Part shown: positions 1 to 8,406 of the stretch, in pieces | How the letters are laid out: each line of letters opens with the position of its first letter | Numbering within the stretch: the first letter of the stretch is position 1 | NCBI GenBank assembly: GCA_013178275.1 | Contig: JABLWZ010000017.1 | Location: forward strand, 29,751 to 93,750 | Origin: Bacillota bacterium | Lineage (GTDB): Bacteria > Bacillota > Ch66 > Ch109 | Reading direction: 5' to 3' | DNA length: 64,000 bases | Notes under the pieces: generated by a model | What the model saw: only the letters and a program-made list of their open reading frames with translations | Databases searched by the model: none | Told to the model about the DNA's origin: nothing | Program-made: the position numbers and the translations under genes

Positions 1-14
1 TTCAGCTTATTTTC

Positions 15-668
15 CTAGCACTTGGCGATCTGGGCCTGGACCTCTGCCGCGAAATTGCTTTCATGCCTGGTGATTCCTTCACCCAACTCGTAACGGGCAA
101 AACGACGGATGGTGACGTTTTCTCCCAGTCGGCCGATCAGCTCGGTCAGCAGCTGCTGCACAGTCTTGTCGGGGTCCTTGATGAAAGGCTGTTCCAGGAG
201 GCACTGCTCGCTGTAGAACTTCTTTACCCGGCCTTCAACCATGCGGTCGACGATCTTCTCCGGTTTCCCTTCATTGAGGGCCTGGTTGCGGAGGATGGTC
301 TTCTCCTTTTCCAGGACCGCCTCGGGCACCTCGTCACGGGATACGAACTCGGGACGGGACGCCGCGATCTGCATCGCGATGTCTTTGCAGAAATCCGTAA
401 ACTCCTTGGTCAGGGCCACGAAATCGGTTTCACAGTTGATCTCGACCAGTACCCCGATCTTGCCGCCCATATGGATGTACGACTCTACCTTCCCCTCGGC
501 GGTAACCCGGCCTGCCTTCTTGGCCGCTGCCGCCAGACCCTTTTCCCGCAGGTACTCGATGGCCTTCTCCAGGTCACCCTGGGTCTCCACCAGAGCCTTT
601 TTACAGTCCATCATTCCAGAACCGGTTCGTTCTCTCAATTCTTTTACCATTGCGGCAGAAATCTCCAA
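15..668 (-). CDS. tsf: Translation elongation factor Ts
   Basis: EF-Ts is the guanine nucleotide exchange factor that recycles EF-Tu-GDP in the cytoplasm. The 217-residue product has the N-terminal UBA-like helix pair ([18 protein letters not shown], residues 9-26) and the core signature [11 protein letters not shown] near residue 75, and the short length is normal for Gram-positive EF-Ts. The start is a TTG at 668, giving [13 protein letters not shown], which matches the usual N-terminus of the family; a GGAGGT lies 11 bases upstream. It follows rpsB on the same strand, the near-universal rpsB-tsf order, and should be co-transcribed with it. Identification is secure. Confidence 0.97.
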   Translation of the reverse strand: MEISAAMVKELRERTGSGMMDCKKALVETQGDLEKAIEYLREKGLAAAAKKAGRVTAEGKVESYIHMGGKIGVLVEINCETDFVALTKEFTDFCKDIAMQIAASRPEFVSRDEVPEAVLEKEKTILRNQALNEGKPEKIVDRMVEGRVKKFYSEQCLLEQPFIKDPDKTVQQLLTELIGRLGENVTIRRFARYELGEGITRHESNFAAEVQAQIAKC

Positions 669-777
669 AACTTAGGCCACCTCCAGTATTTGTTCATTTA
701 TTCGTTTTCATAATAAAAGTAGGGATGATAATCAAGGAATAAAAACCCATTCCCCCATCGTCACCCCTACCTGACTA

Positions 778-1494
778 CTATTCCGCCTCTTGTACGTCAG
801 TATTCTGTTCTCCCTGTCGGGATTCCAGTACCGCGTCAGCAATTTTGCTGGTTAGCAGTTTAACCGCCCTAATTGCATCGTCATTCCCCGGGATGACATA
901 GTCAATTTCGTCGGGGTCACAGTTGGTATCCACTATCGCGACGATAGGTATCTTCAGTCTCCTGGCCTCGGCAACCGCAATCCTTTCCTTGCGCGGATCG
1001 ATAATGAACAGGGCTCCCGGGAGATCCTTCATGTCCTTGATCCCGCCTAGGAAACGGGACAGCTTTTCCTTTTCGCCCCTGAGCTTGGAGACCTCCTTTT
1101 TCGGAAGCACTTCCATCGTACCGTTGGTCTCCATCCGTTCCAGCTCTTTAAGCCGCTGGATCCGCTTCTGGATCGTAGGGAAGTTGGTCAGCATTCCGCC
1201 CAGCCACCGTTCGTTCACGAAGAACTGCTCACAGCGCTGAGCCTCATCGCGGACCGATTCCTGAGCCTGCTTTTTGGTGCCCACAAATAGGATTGACTTT
1301 TTGGTGCCAATCGTATCCCGGACAAAGTTGTAGGCCTCCTCGACTTTTTTTACCGTCTTCTGCAGGTCGATAATGTAGATGCCATTTCGCTCGGTAAAAA
1401 TAAATGGTGCCATTTTAGGGTTCCAGCGCCTTGTCTGGTGCCCAAAATGCACCCCTGCCTCGAGCAGTTGTTTCATTGAAATGACCGCCACCAC
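778..1494 (-). CDS. rpsB: 30S ribosomal protein S2
   Basis: S2 is a late-assembling protein of the small ribosomal subunit. The 238-residue sequence contains the family signatures [17 protein letters not shown] near the N-terminus, [12 protein letters not shown] near residue 95 and [13 protein letters not shown] near residue 185. Two consecutive GTG codons open the frame at 1494 and 1491. The GGGGG Shine-Dalgarno lies 4 bases from the first and 7 from the second, and the standard N-terminus [10 protein letters not shown] corresponds to the second, so 1491 is the more likely start. A strong promoter lies about 110 bases upstream, so the gene can be expressed independently of the flagellar operon before it. 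Confidence 0.97.
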   Translation of the reverse strand: MVAVISMKQLLEAGVHFGHQTRRWNPKMAPFIFTERNGIYIIDLQKTVKKVEEAYNFVRDTIGTKKSILFVGTKKQAQESVRDEAQRCEQFFVNERWLGGMLTNFPTIQKRIQRLKELERMETNGTMEVLPKKEVSKLRGEKEKLSRFLGGIKDMKDLPGALFIIDPRKERIAVAEARRLKIPIVAIVDTNCDPDEIDYVIPGNDDAIRAVKLLTSKIADAVLESRQGEQNTDVQEAE

Positions 1495-1602
1495 GACACC
1501 CCCTTTCTGGTTTTTCCTCCGCCGGCCTCATCACTTCTCAGATCGGCCATGCCGACACCCTGAATGAAGCTTCGCCAACGTGCGTATTTTTAACCACAGG
1601 TA

Positions 1603-1631
1603 AGTATAGCATAGAACGTTACCCGTGGCAA
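1603..1631 (-). promoter_or_regulatory. Sigma-A promoter of rpsB-tsf
   Basis: On the minus strand a -35 box TTGCCA (1626-1631) and a -10 box TATACT (1603-1608) are separated by exactly 17 bases, a near-consensus housekeeping promoter. It sits between the last gene of the motility operon and rpsB. Confidence 0.75.
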
Positions 1632-1634
1632 CGT
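1616..1634. repeat. Inverted repeat over the -35 box of the rpsB promoter
   Basis: On the plus strand the arms ACGTTACC and GGCAACGT flank a 3-base CGT centre and match as an inverted repeat at 7 of 8 positions. The element covers the -35 hexamer, so it could be an operator. It could also be chance, because no trans factor is known. Confidence 0.35.
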
Positions 1635-1646
1635 TTTTAAGGCCGG

Positions 1647-2111
1647 TTAATTGACCGGGGTTTTTTCCCGGATCACCCGGTTCTTGAGGTTTAAGAGAAG
1701 CTGGATCTCGCCGACCCCGATCTGAAGGTCCTCCGCTATCTCTTTGGCTTCAAAGCCCTTGTCCAGCATCTGGCTGACCCCCCGGTAGCGTTCCGGGATG
1801 ACCAGCGGGGCCGCCTTGGCCGGCGTTATAGTGGGGATCTTCTCGACCGCCACGGACTGAGCGTTTTCCGTCCTGGACCTTCTCTCCATCTGGGCCTGCC
1901 GTTCCAGCTTCTTCACCAGTTCTTCCGACTGGCGGTTAAGCTCGGAAAGCATCGACTCGAGGTCGCCGCGGACCAGGACGCACTCCTCGAGCAGCTCCTC
2001 CAGCCTTGCTCTCTCGGCTTTCAGTTGTTCGACCTCGGTGCTGCGGCGGTTCATCCAGGCAAAAGTCATTACCGCCAAGAGTAAACCCAGTAACAAAGCC
2101 ACATAACCCAA
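1647..2111 (-). CDS. Membrane-anchored coiled-coil protein at the operon end
   Basis: The 154-residue product has an N-terminal transmembrane helix (residues 2-20), then a heptad-rich charged coiled coil (about 25-80), then a Pro/Ala linker and a short C-terminal helix-turn-helix-like segment (RYRGVSQMLDKGFEAKEIAEDLQIGVGE, broken here as RYRGVSQMLDKG and EAKEIAEDLQIG). This layout is seen in small DUF6115-type proteins that often end Firmicute fla/che operons; that assignment is from memory of the architecture. It is the last gene before rpsB and is preceded by the Gln-rich ORF and fapA. No enzymatic motif is visible. It probably acts at the membrane, but its role is unknown. Confidence 0.75.
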   Translation of the reverse strand: MGYVALLLGLLLAVMTFAWMNRRSTEVEQLKAERARLEELLEECVLVRGDLESMLSELNRQSEELVKKLERQAQMERRSRTENAQSVAVEKIPTITPAKAAPLVIPERYRGVSQMLDKGFEAKEIAEDLQIGVGEIQLLLNLKNRVIREKTPVN

Positions 2112-2125
2112 AGGTTATTCCCCCA

Positions 2126-2443
2126 TCATATTGTAATGTCCAGCATCTTTCCCAGCCTCTCGTCTTTGGCCGGCCGGGATTCTTCGTTCTCGGGCTCCTG
2201 CCGATCGGAAGAATGGTGTTCGCCTGGGGTTCCCTGTCGGGACGATTCCCGGTCCCGAACTTCACCTTTTTCACCCTTATGTGACTCTAAAACCTTGGTC
2301 TGCTGCAGGTCGGCCGTGTGCTTAAACTGCGCGGCGAACTGCTGCTGCTGCTCCTGGTTCGACTGCTGCTGAACCTGCTGCACCCGCCCGACCTCCTGGA
2401 GTTTGGGAAGCATCACCTGCAGGTCCACGTTCCTAATCGACAT
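2126..2443 (-). CDS. Gln/Glu-rich small hydrophilic protein
   Basis: This is a 105-residue, very polar protein: a Gln-rich stretch (residues 20-38) is followed by a charged, probably disordered tail. The frame opens at 2449 with TTG, but AGGGGG lies 8 bases before the ATG at 2443, so that start is preferred. It lies between fapA and the coiled-coil gene with gaps of 9-20 bases, so it belongs to the motility operon. Similar small proteins near fapA/sigD exist in clostridia, but I do not recognise a named family and can assign no function. Composition alone argues for a non-enzymatic, possibly scaffold or regulatory role. Confidence 0.6.
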   Translation of the reverse strand: MSIRNVDLQVMLPKLQEVGRVQQVQQQSNQEQQQQFAAQFKHTADLQQTKVLESHKGEKGEVRDRESSRQGTPGEHHSSDRQEPENEESRPAKDERLGKMLDITI

Positions 2444-2458
2444 ATTCAAGACCCCCTA

Positions 2459-3853
2459 TTAGACCAGCGGGTATATCTTGATGTCACCGTCTTCCTCAGA
2501 AAAATAGCAGCGTCTGATTTGATCGTTCAGGTTCAATGTCAGGTTGCCGATGATTACCGTGACCCCGGGGAAAACAGTGTCCTGCACCTTGACCTTGCTC
2601 AAGCGGAGCGAACTGAGTTCACTCTCCAGCTCGAGCTTCCTCTTTTTGCGTTCCTCAATACCCTCATTAATTTTATCTTCGGTTGCCCGGAGTTTTTCCA
2701 ACAGTTCTTTTTTATCCTCCGGGAGTTCCCCCTTGGTCCTCGCCATGTGATCCAGCACCGTCATCATCTGTTTCGCCTTTTCCAGGTTCTTTTCCTCGTT
2801 GGTGATATCAGCGCAGAGTTCCTTGTAGGCCTGCCGCACACCCGGCTTGATGCCCACCTCGATCTGGGTCAGCGGGGCCAGGTGGGAACCGATGACCTTC
2901 GCCGAGACCTCCTCGCCGGCCCTTATCACGCCGCCGACGATCGCCCCGCGCCTTCCCTCGACCACTATCTTTTTACCGGCGTTGATGCTGCTGTTTAAAA
3001 CCGCGTCGCTGATGTTCACGTTTTCCCCGGCCTGCACGTTGCCGTTTTCAACAAATCGGGCCGTCACATTGCCGCCCGCGATGATGGTCCCTTTACCCTG
3101 GCCCATGATCCCCCCGCGGACGGTGACGTCCTTCCCCGCGAAGATCGAACCGCCTTCCACTCCCCCAAAAACCTCGACACTGCCGTCAGCCTTGACGATA
3201 AAACCGCTCTTGATGCCGCCCGTCACTATTATGTTGCCGACAAAATCGATGTTGCCGGTCGAGAAGTCCACATCCCCGCTGACCTCGTATACGGCCGAGA
3301 CGCTTATCAGGCCGTCGTGCGACACTGACACGTGCCCGTCACAGGTGGCTATCAGCTTGTTTTCACCATCCAGCAGGGTGTTCTTGCCCTGCCGCAGCAA
3401 AAACCCCTTCCCCGGCTTGGGTTTCATCACCCCGCCGTACACGGTCATACCCACGATGCCCTCGGTGGGCGGGACCCGGGTGGCCAGCAGTTCGCCTTGT
3501 TTAACGTTCTTGACCAGGTGCAGGCTGTAAAAGTCCACCGAGCCGTCCTCCCGCATCTCGGGACGTCCCTTGGTGGTATCTAGGAAGTGATAGATGATCT
3601 CCCCGTTTTGGCCGTTTTCCACTGGTTTGCCCTTGGCCACGACCACCTTTCGGCCCAGGTACTGGGTGACCGCGAGCCCGACGGCCTTTTCGTCAACCCC
3701 AAAAATCACCTTGTTCTCGCGAAGTATAGACAGCACCTTTTCTTTGGATATCTGGTTGGCTTTCTGAGGATCAGTAAAAATATAGGCTTCCATATGGTCC
3801 GAACTCACCGAAACCGTAACAGCCGGTCCTTCTGTTCCCGGGACATTGCTCAT
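2459..3853 (-). CDS. FapA/DUF342 family polymer-forming protein
   Basis: The 464-residue product has the DUF342 (FapA) layout: an N-terminal regulatory region, then a glycine-rich right-handed beta-helix (residues about 170-330, with repeated short turns such as GDVDFSTGNIDFVGNI and AGGNVTARF), then a coiled coil (345-420) and a small C-terminal beta region. Family members sit in many Firmicute chemotaxis/motility operons and one Vibrio homologue interacts with chemoreceptors or flagellar regulators, but the biochemical role is not settled. It is 31 bases after sigD. The start at 3853 (ATG) follows GGGGTGA. The family assignment is solid; the function is inferred from context. Confidence 0.88.
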   Translation of the reverse strand: MSNVPGTEGPAVTVSVSSDHMEAYIFTDPQKANQISKEKVLSILRENKVIFGVDEKAVGLAVTQYLGRKVVVAKGKPVENGQNGEIIYHFLDTTKGRPEMREDGSVDFYSLHLVKNVKQGELLATRVPPTEGIVGMTVYGGVMKPKPGKGFLLRQGKNTLLDGENKLIATCDGHVSVSHDGLISVSAVYEVSGDVDFSTGNIDFVGNIIVTGGIKSGFIVKADGSVEVFGGVEGGSIFAGKDVTVRGGIMGQGKGTIIAGGNVTARFVENGNVQAGENVNISDAVLNSSINAGKKIVVEGRRGAIVGGVIRAGEEVSAKVIGSHLAPLTQIEVGIKPGVRQAYKELCADITNEEKNLEKAKQMMTVLDHMARTKGELPEDKKELLEKLRATEDKINEGIEERKKRKLELESELSSLRLSKVKVQDTVFPGVTVIIGNLTLNLNDQIRRCYFSEEDGDIKIYPLV

Positions 3854-3884
3854 TTATATCACCCCTTACTCAATTATGGTGATC

Positions 3885-4670
3885 TCAGCCGGTACCCACG
3901 AGTTTCTTTTTCTGTCGGCTCAATCGGCCGCGAAGCCGCAGTACAGCTTTGGTATGCAGTTGCGATATTCGGGACTCTGACAATCCCAGCACAGCTCCAA
4001 TCTCCTTCAAAGTAAGGGACTCGTAGTAGTATAAGGTAATCACCAGTTTTTCCCGATCCGGCAGTTTTTCCACCGCGTCGGTCAGCACCTGTTTGGCCTC
4101 TTCTTTTTCCAGGTTGTTCAAAGGGTCTTCCACCCGAGTATCCTCGATGGTGTCCAGTATCCTCACGGAATCCCCGCTCCCGCTGTCGCCCGACCAGACA
4201 TCCTCCAGATAGGATACCGAGGTATAGCTTACCTCCTGCAGCAGCTGGTTAAACTCCTCCAGGTTTATATTCATAGCGGCGGCCACTTCCTGGTCGTTTA
4301 CCGACCGGCCCAGTTCATGCTCCAACCGGGCATAGGTCCGTTCGATCTCCCGGCTCTTGTTCCTGACCGACTGCGGCACCCAGTCCATGGACCGCAGACC
4401 GTCAAGGATAGCGCCTCTGACCCGTACCACCGCGTAAGTTTCGAACTTGATTCCCCGCGACGGATCGAACTTCTCGATCGCGTCGAGGAGCCCAAAAACA
4501 CCGTAACTGAACAGGTCATCCATTTCCACCCGATTGCGGAAACCGACGTTTAACCGCCCTGCCACGTATTTGACCAGTGAGGCATACTCCAGGACCAGCT
4601 CGTCCCGGGCGGCTGACTCCCGATTACGTTTGTATCGCACCCAGCAGTCGTCGATTTTGGGATTCCCCAT
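3885..4670 (-). CDS. sigD: RNA polymerase sigma factor for flagellar operon (sigma-D/FliA)
   Basis: This sigma-28 type factor directs late flagellar and chemotaxis promoters. The 261 residues show region 2 (VEMDDLFSYGVFGLLDAI and DPSRGIKFETYAVVRVRGA), region 3 (RTYARLEHELGRSVND) and region 4 with the helix-turn-helix LTLKEIGAVLGLSESRISQL near the C-terminus. It lies 2 bases after cheD in the same operon, the position it has in Bacillus and clostridia. Being near the 3' end of a 30-kb transcript, its level should depend on full elongation past the leader riboswitch. An anti-sigma FlgM gene is not in the window. Confidence 0.96.
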   Translation of the reverse strand: MGNPKIDDCWVRYKRNRESAARDELVLEYASLVKYVAGRLNVGFRNRVEMDDLFSYGVFGLLDAIEKFDPSRGIKFETYAVVRVRGAILDGLRSMDWVPQSVRNKSREIERTYARLEHELGRSVNDQEVAAAMNINLEEFNQLLQEVSYTSVSYLEDVWSGDSGSGDSVRILDTIEDTRVEDPLNNLEKEEAKQVLTDAVEKLPDREKLVITLYYYESLTLKEIGAVLGLSESRISQLHTKAVLRLRGRLSRQKKKLVGTG

Positions 4671-4672
4671 GC

Positions 4673-5155
4673 TTATACAATCCTCTCGCCGTATTCGATG
4701 GTGCGTATATGCAGCTGGCCGGTTTCGGTCTTAAAGGTTATGGAACGGCCGTAGTTGGCGCCGGTCTCAGCGTGCAGCAGTTTGATTCCCATTTTCCTCA
4801 AGGTCTCGAGCGAACTCTCGGCGTTCCTCTCGCCGATCTTCATAATGCTGCTGGCCTCGGTCAGGGCGAACATCTGGGCCCCCCCGGCTATCTTGGCCAC
4901 CAGCCGGCTCTTCATGGCGCCTATCCTTTCCATCTCCTGCACCAGGGCCGGGATGGCGGTATCCGCGAACTTGGCCTTGTTGTCGGTATTGCGGGCTAGG
5001 GCGCTCGATGGAAGCATGATATGGGCCAGTCCGCCGATACGGGTGATCGGGTCCCACAGACAGATACCGATACAGGACCCCAGTCCAGCCGAACTCAAAA
5101 TGTCGGGCACCTTTGCTACCTTTAGATCAGCCATGCCTACTTGCAGCACCGCCAT
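4673..5155 (-). CDS. cheD: Chemoreceptor glutamine deamidase CheD
   Basis: CheD deamidates glutamines on methyl-accepting chemoreceptors and stimulates CheC. The 160-residue protein has the catalytic cysteine in AGLGSCIGICLWDP (residues 22-35) and the catalytic histidine in GGLAHIMLPSS (about residues 42-52). Its start overlaps the cheC stop by one base, as expected for the CheC-CheD partner pair, and sigD follows after 2 bases. Length and motifs are standard. Confidence 0.95.
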   Translation of the reverse strand: MAVLQVGMADLKVAKVPDILSSAGLGSCIGICLWDPITRIGGLAHIMLPSSALARNTDNKAKFADTAIPALVQEMERIGAMKSRLVAKIAGGAQMFALTEASSIMKIGERNAESSLETLRKMGIKLLHAETGANYGRSITFKTETGQLHIRTIEYGERIV

Positions 5156-5793
5156 TACTGATCCACTCCAAGCTTATCCAGAATAATACTCAGCGATCCG
5201 GGATCGGGGAACATCATAAAGTGTCCTACCAGGGCCTTGTGATTCTCGCTGAAGACGGTTTCGATCACCAGCGTGTAGTCCCCCACCTCCGCCATCGGCA
5301 GCACCAGCGATCCCAGGATGGACGCGCTCATATCTATCGCCAGGTCTGGAACCGAAGGAATGAACTCGAGTCCAGTAAACAGGCTTAAAGCGTTTAGATA
5401 AGTACCGCTGAGTATGTTTCCCAGTTCCTTTAACGCCGAATGGCCTATTTCCCCAAGTTCCTGGTTGGTCTCGGGGGGGACTCCCATCAACAGGTCCACC
5501 ATCTGATGGGCGGTCTTGAGCGGCAGCATGAACAGGATGCTCCCCGGCGCCTGACCCAGCGCCCGCAGGAAGATGCCGCAGACGACCTCCTCTTCAGATC
5601 CCACCACCTGCCAGATATCGGTGATGGGAATTATGCTCACCCGGGGGACACTCATCTCCACCCGTCGATTAATCATAATCGAAAGTGATGTGGCAGCGTT
5701 ACCCGCTCCAACATTACCGATCTCTGACAGGGCATCGATCTGCAGGTTTGAGAGGTTCTTTACTTCATCGTCCATCCAGCGAACCACCTCCAC
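5155..5793 (-). CDS. cheC: CheY-P phosphatase CheC
   Basis: CheC dephosphorylates CheY-P and partners with CheD. Two active-site motifs of the form (D/S)xxxExxN are intact: DALSEIGN near residue 20 and SALKELGN near residue 123. Both copies of the phosphatase centre are therefore present in the 212-residue protein, unlike CheX-type proteins with one. It overlaps cheD by one base. A 124-base gap with its own promoter-like sequence separates it from cheW, so cheC-cheD-sigD may also be expressed as a sub-operon. Confidence 0.95.
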   Translation of the reverse strand: MEVVRWMDDEVKNLSNLQIDALSEIGNVGAGNAATSLSIMINRRVEMSVPRVSIIPITDIWQVVGSEEEVVCGIFLRALGQAPGSILFMLPLKTAHQMVDLLMGVPPETNQELGEIGHSALKELGNILSGTYLNALSLFTGLEFIPSVPDLAIDMSASILGSLVLPMAEVGDYTLVIETVFSENHKALVGHFMMFPDPGSLSIILDKLGVDQ

Positions 5794-5873
5794 AACTCTA
5801 AGTTTACCCCGTTTAAAGCTATCCTTTAACTGATGATATTATAAATCCGACATTAAATAAATGACCATTGTCA

Positions 5874-5902
5874 CATATAGCCGTTTTTTGTAAAAATTTC
5901 AA
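5874..5902 (-). promoter_or_regulatory. Candidate internal promoter for cheC-cheD-sigD
   Basis: In the cheW-cheC gap the minus strand shows -35 TTGAAA (5897-5902) and -10 TATATG (5874-5879) with a 17-base spacer. The surrounding gap is AT-rich compared with the genes. No terminator is visible before it, so it would supplement rather than replace read-through. Confidence 0.5.
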
Positions 5903-5917
5903 CCTAAATTATATCAC

Positions 5918-6370
5918 CTAAACCTCTAGAACCTTTTCCAGGTTCAGCAGGATTATCAATCGTTCCTCCAGCTTACCGACCCCCAGGAGGAACTCGTTGT
6001 CCACCGAGGTGGCGATATTCGACGCCTCTTCGATCTGCTCGCCCTCCAGTTTTAAAACCTCGGTGACCCCATCTACGATTATGCCCGCTACCATCTCGCC
6101 GACCTTGAGGATGATGATCCGGGTCTGCTCCGTGTTTTCCTGGGTTTGAATGTTCAGCCTCTGGTGCAGGTCTATCACCGGGATCACGTTTCCCCGCAGG
6201 TTGATCACCCCGACCACGTAATGGGGAGCGTTCGGGATCCGGGTAATGGGCAGAACGCGGTTGATCTCCTGCACCGAGAGGATGTCGATGGCGTACTCCT
6301 CCGCTCCCAGGTTGAACGCCACCAGCTGGATTTCCTGGTTTACCGCCGCTGCTGTTTCTTCCATATTCAT
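5918..6370 (-). CDS. cheW: Chemotaxis coupling protein CheW
   Basis: CheW couples chemoreceptors to the CheA kinase at the inner face of the membrane. The 150-residue product is a single CheW-like SH3-fold domain with the family pattern EYAIDILSVQEINR (residues 26-39), VVGVINLRGNVIPVIDL (about 52-68) and a C-terminal LLGVGKLEERLIILLNL. It follows cheA by 35 bases. The N-terminal MNMEETAAAVNQE is short and variable. Standard length. Confidence 0.95.
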   Translation of the reverse strand: MNMEETAAAVNQEIQLVAFNLGAEEYAIDILSVQEINRVLPITRIPNAPHYVVGVINLRGNVIPVIDLHQRLNIQTQENTEQTRIIILKVGEMVAGIIVDGVTEVLKLEGEQIEEASNIATSVDNEFLLGVGKLEERLIILLNLEKVLEV

Positions 6371-6405
6371 AAACCTCCTGACCGTCTTTCAAACCACTGC
6401 ACCAG

Positions 6406-8400
6406 TTAGAACAGCGTCCCCACATCGAGGATCAGCGAAACGTCGCCATCTCCCAGGATGGTCGCTCCCGCCAGGCCAGGAATGCTGGCCATCAAACGCC
6501 CCAACGACTTGATCACTATCTCCTGCTGCCCGATCAGCGAATCCACTACCAGGCCTATCCGTCGGTTGGCCTTGCGCACCACCACCACGAAAAGGTCTTT
6601 TTCATTGTCCTCGACCATGCCGTTGGCCCCCAGCTGCTGGCCGAGTTTGAGCAGCGGCAGGACCTGCCCGCGGAGCACAACCACCTCCTGGGACTGCACC
6701 TTTCGGATGTTCTGCCGGTAGACGATGGTGGTTTCATCCACTGAACTCAGCGGAATGGCGTATATCTCATTCCCGACCTTGACCAGCAGGGCCTGGATGA
6801 TAGCCAGGGTCAGCGGCAGCCTGATCCTGAAGCAGGTGCCCGCCCCCGGTTGGTTCTCTACCATGACCGTGCCGCTCAAAGACTCGATTTTGGCCTTTAC
6901 CGCGTCGAGTCCGACTCCCCGCCCGGACAGGTCGGTCACCGTTTCGGCGGTGCTGAACCCGGGTTTGAAGATCAGGTTTATCAACTCGTACTCGTCATAG
7001 CGGTCTTCGCTAATCCAGCCTAACTCCAGCCCTCTTTTCCGGTTCTTTTCAACGTCGATTCCCCGTCCGTCGTCGATCACCTCGATCACGACGCTGTTGC
7101 CTTCGTGGCGGGCGATCAGTTTTACCGTCCCCTCACGGGGTTTGCCGTTACTTTCCCGCACCTCCGGCATTTCGATCCCGTGATCGATCGAGTTTCTCAG
7201 CAGGTGCACCAGCGGGTCGCCTATCTCGTCGATGACCGTACGGTCCAGCTCGGTCTCTTTTCCTTCCATGACGAAGTTGATCTCCTTGCCCAGGTCCTTG
7301 GCCAGGTCGCGCACCATGCGCGGGAAGCGGTTGAACACCTGTTCCACCGGCACCATCCGAACTTTCATCACCACGTTCTGCAGGTCAGTGCTGATGCGGG
7401 CGAACTGCTCCACCGTCTCGTTGAGTTCGAACAGGTTCTGGGTGGAGCCTATCTGCTCCAGCCGGGTCTTGTTGATAACCAGCTCGCCCACCAGGTTCAT
7501 CAGGTTGTCCAAACGTTCGATATCCACCCGCACCGTCTGCCTTACCTTGCCGGTGGAGCGGACAGTCCCGGCAGCCCCGGCGTCCTCTGCCGCCGCCTCC
7601 ACCATCCGGTGTGCCGCCTCTGACGCGGCGGACACCTCCACCGCGGCCGGTTCGAAACACTCGCAGCTTACGACCTTGACCTCGGAGATCTGGTTGATGG
7701 CTTTCACCACGGCCTCCTGCTCCGATTTGCTGATGAACAGCACCTCGAACCGCTGGTCGAAACTGCCCTCCTCCAGTTCCTGGGCCGACGGGAGGCTCTT
7801 GAAGATCTCTCCCATCTCCTCCAGGTTCTTGAACACCATGTAGGCCCTGACCGACTTCATCAGGGACCCCTCGTCCACCTCCACGACCACGTGAAAGACG
7901 TTCAGCTCCTGGTTCTGCGCCTGTTGAATCAGCGTGGAATCGTACTGGTTGATATTAAAGTCGGAGGATGATTCCTCAACGATCTCCACCCGGGCCGGCT
8001 CGCCCGGGGTCGCTGGCTGGTTTTCATTGCCGAGGTTTACCAGCCGCACCACGATCTGGTCGACCGGCATCTCTCCCCCTTTGCCCAGTTCGATGGAGTC
8101 CACCATCTGGGACAGGGAGTCCAGGCACTGGAAGAGGACATCCACCACCTCTTCGGTCACCCTGATTTTCTGAGCCCGGAGGTCCGACAGCACGTTTTCC
8201 ATCTCATGGGTCAGGTGAGCGATCTGGTTGAACCCCATGGTAGCGGCCATACCTTTAAGGGTATGGGAGGAACGGAACAGCTCGCCCAACACCGAAGACT
8301 TATGTGGATTGCTCTCCAGATCCAGGAGTGACTGGTTGAGGTTTTGCAGGTGTTCCCGGCTTTCGATTAGAAATACATCCATGTAACTTGATACATCCAT
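6406..8400 (-). CDS. cheA: Chemotaxis histidine kinase CheA
   Basis: CheA autophosphorylates and passes phosphate to CheY and CheB. The 664 residues show the P1 Hpt domain with phospho-acceptor His46 in FRSSHTLKGMAA, a P2 CheY-binding region (about 150-260), the P3 dimerisation helices, the P4 kinase (N box LRNSIDHGIE, G1 VIDDGRGID, G2 SGRGVGLDAV) and a C-terminal CheW-like P5 domain. The start at 8400 is preceded by AGGGGGT at good spacing. It sits between cheB and cheW, the usual order. All catalytic boxes are intact. Confidence 0.97.
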   Translation of the reverse strand: MDVSSYMDVFLIESREHLQNLNQSLLDLESNPHKSSVLGELFRSSHTLKGMAATMGFNQIAHLTHEMENVLSDLRAQKIRVTEEVVDVLFQCLDSLSQMVDSIELGKGGEMPVDQIVVRLVNLGNENQPATPGEPARVEIVEESSSDFNINQYDSTLIQQAQNQELNVFHVVVEVDEGSLMKSVRAYMVFKNLEEMGEIFKSLPSAQELEEGSFDQRFEVLFISKSEQEAVVKAINQISEVKVVSCECFEPAAVEVSAASEAAHRMVEAAAEDAGAAGTVRSTGKVRQTVRVDIERLDNLMNLVGELVINKTRLEQIGSTQNLFELNETVEQFARISTDLQNVVMKVRMVPVEQVFNRFPRMVRDLAKDLGKEINFVMEGKETELDRTVIDEIGDPLVHLLRNSIDHGIEMPEVRESNGKPREGTVKLIARHEGNSVVIEVIDDGRGIDVEKNRKRGLELGWISEDRYDEYELINLIFKPGFSTAETVTDLSGRGVGLDAVKAKIESLSGTVMVENQPGAGTCFRIRLPLTLAIIQALLVKVGNEIYAIPLSSVDETTIVYRQNIRKVQSQEVVVLRGQVLPLLKLGQQLGANGMVEDNEKDLFVVVVRKANRRIGLVVDSLIGQQEIVIKSLGRLMASIPGLAGATILGDGDVSLILDVGTLF

Positions 8401-8406
8401 TGTAGG

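Noticed and set aside
711..775. Hairpin GTAGGGATGA/TCACCCCTAC between rpsB and tsf as a terminator
   Set aside because: The loop is over 30 bases, one mismatch breaks the stem and no T-run follows; tsf should be co-transcribed with rpsB.
1650..1672. Short CCGGT/ACCGG hairpin overlapping the stop of the 154-residue protein as operon terminator
   Set aside because: Only a 5-bp stem, followed by an A-rich rather than T-rich run on the transcribed strand.
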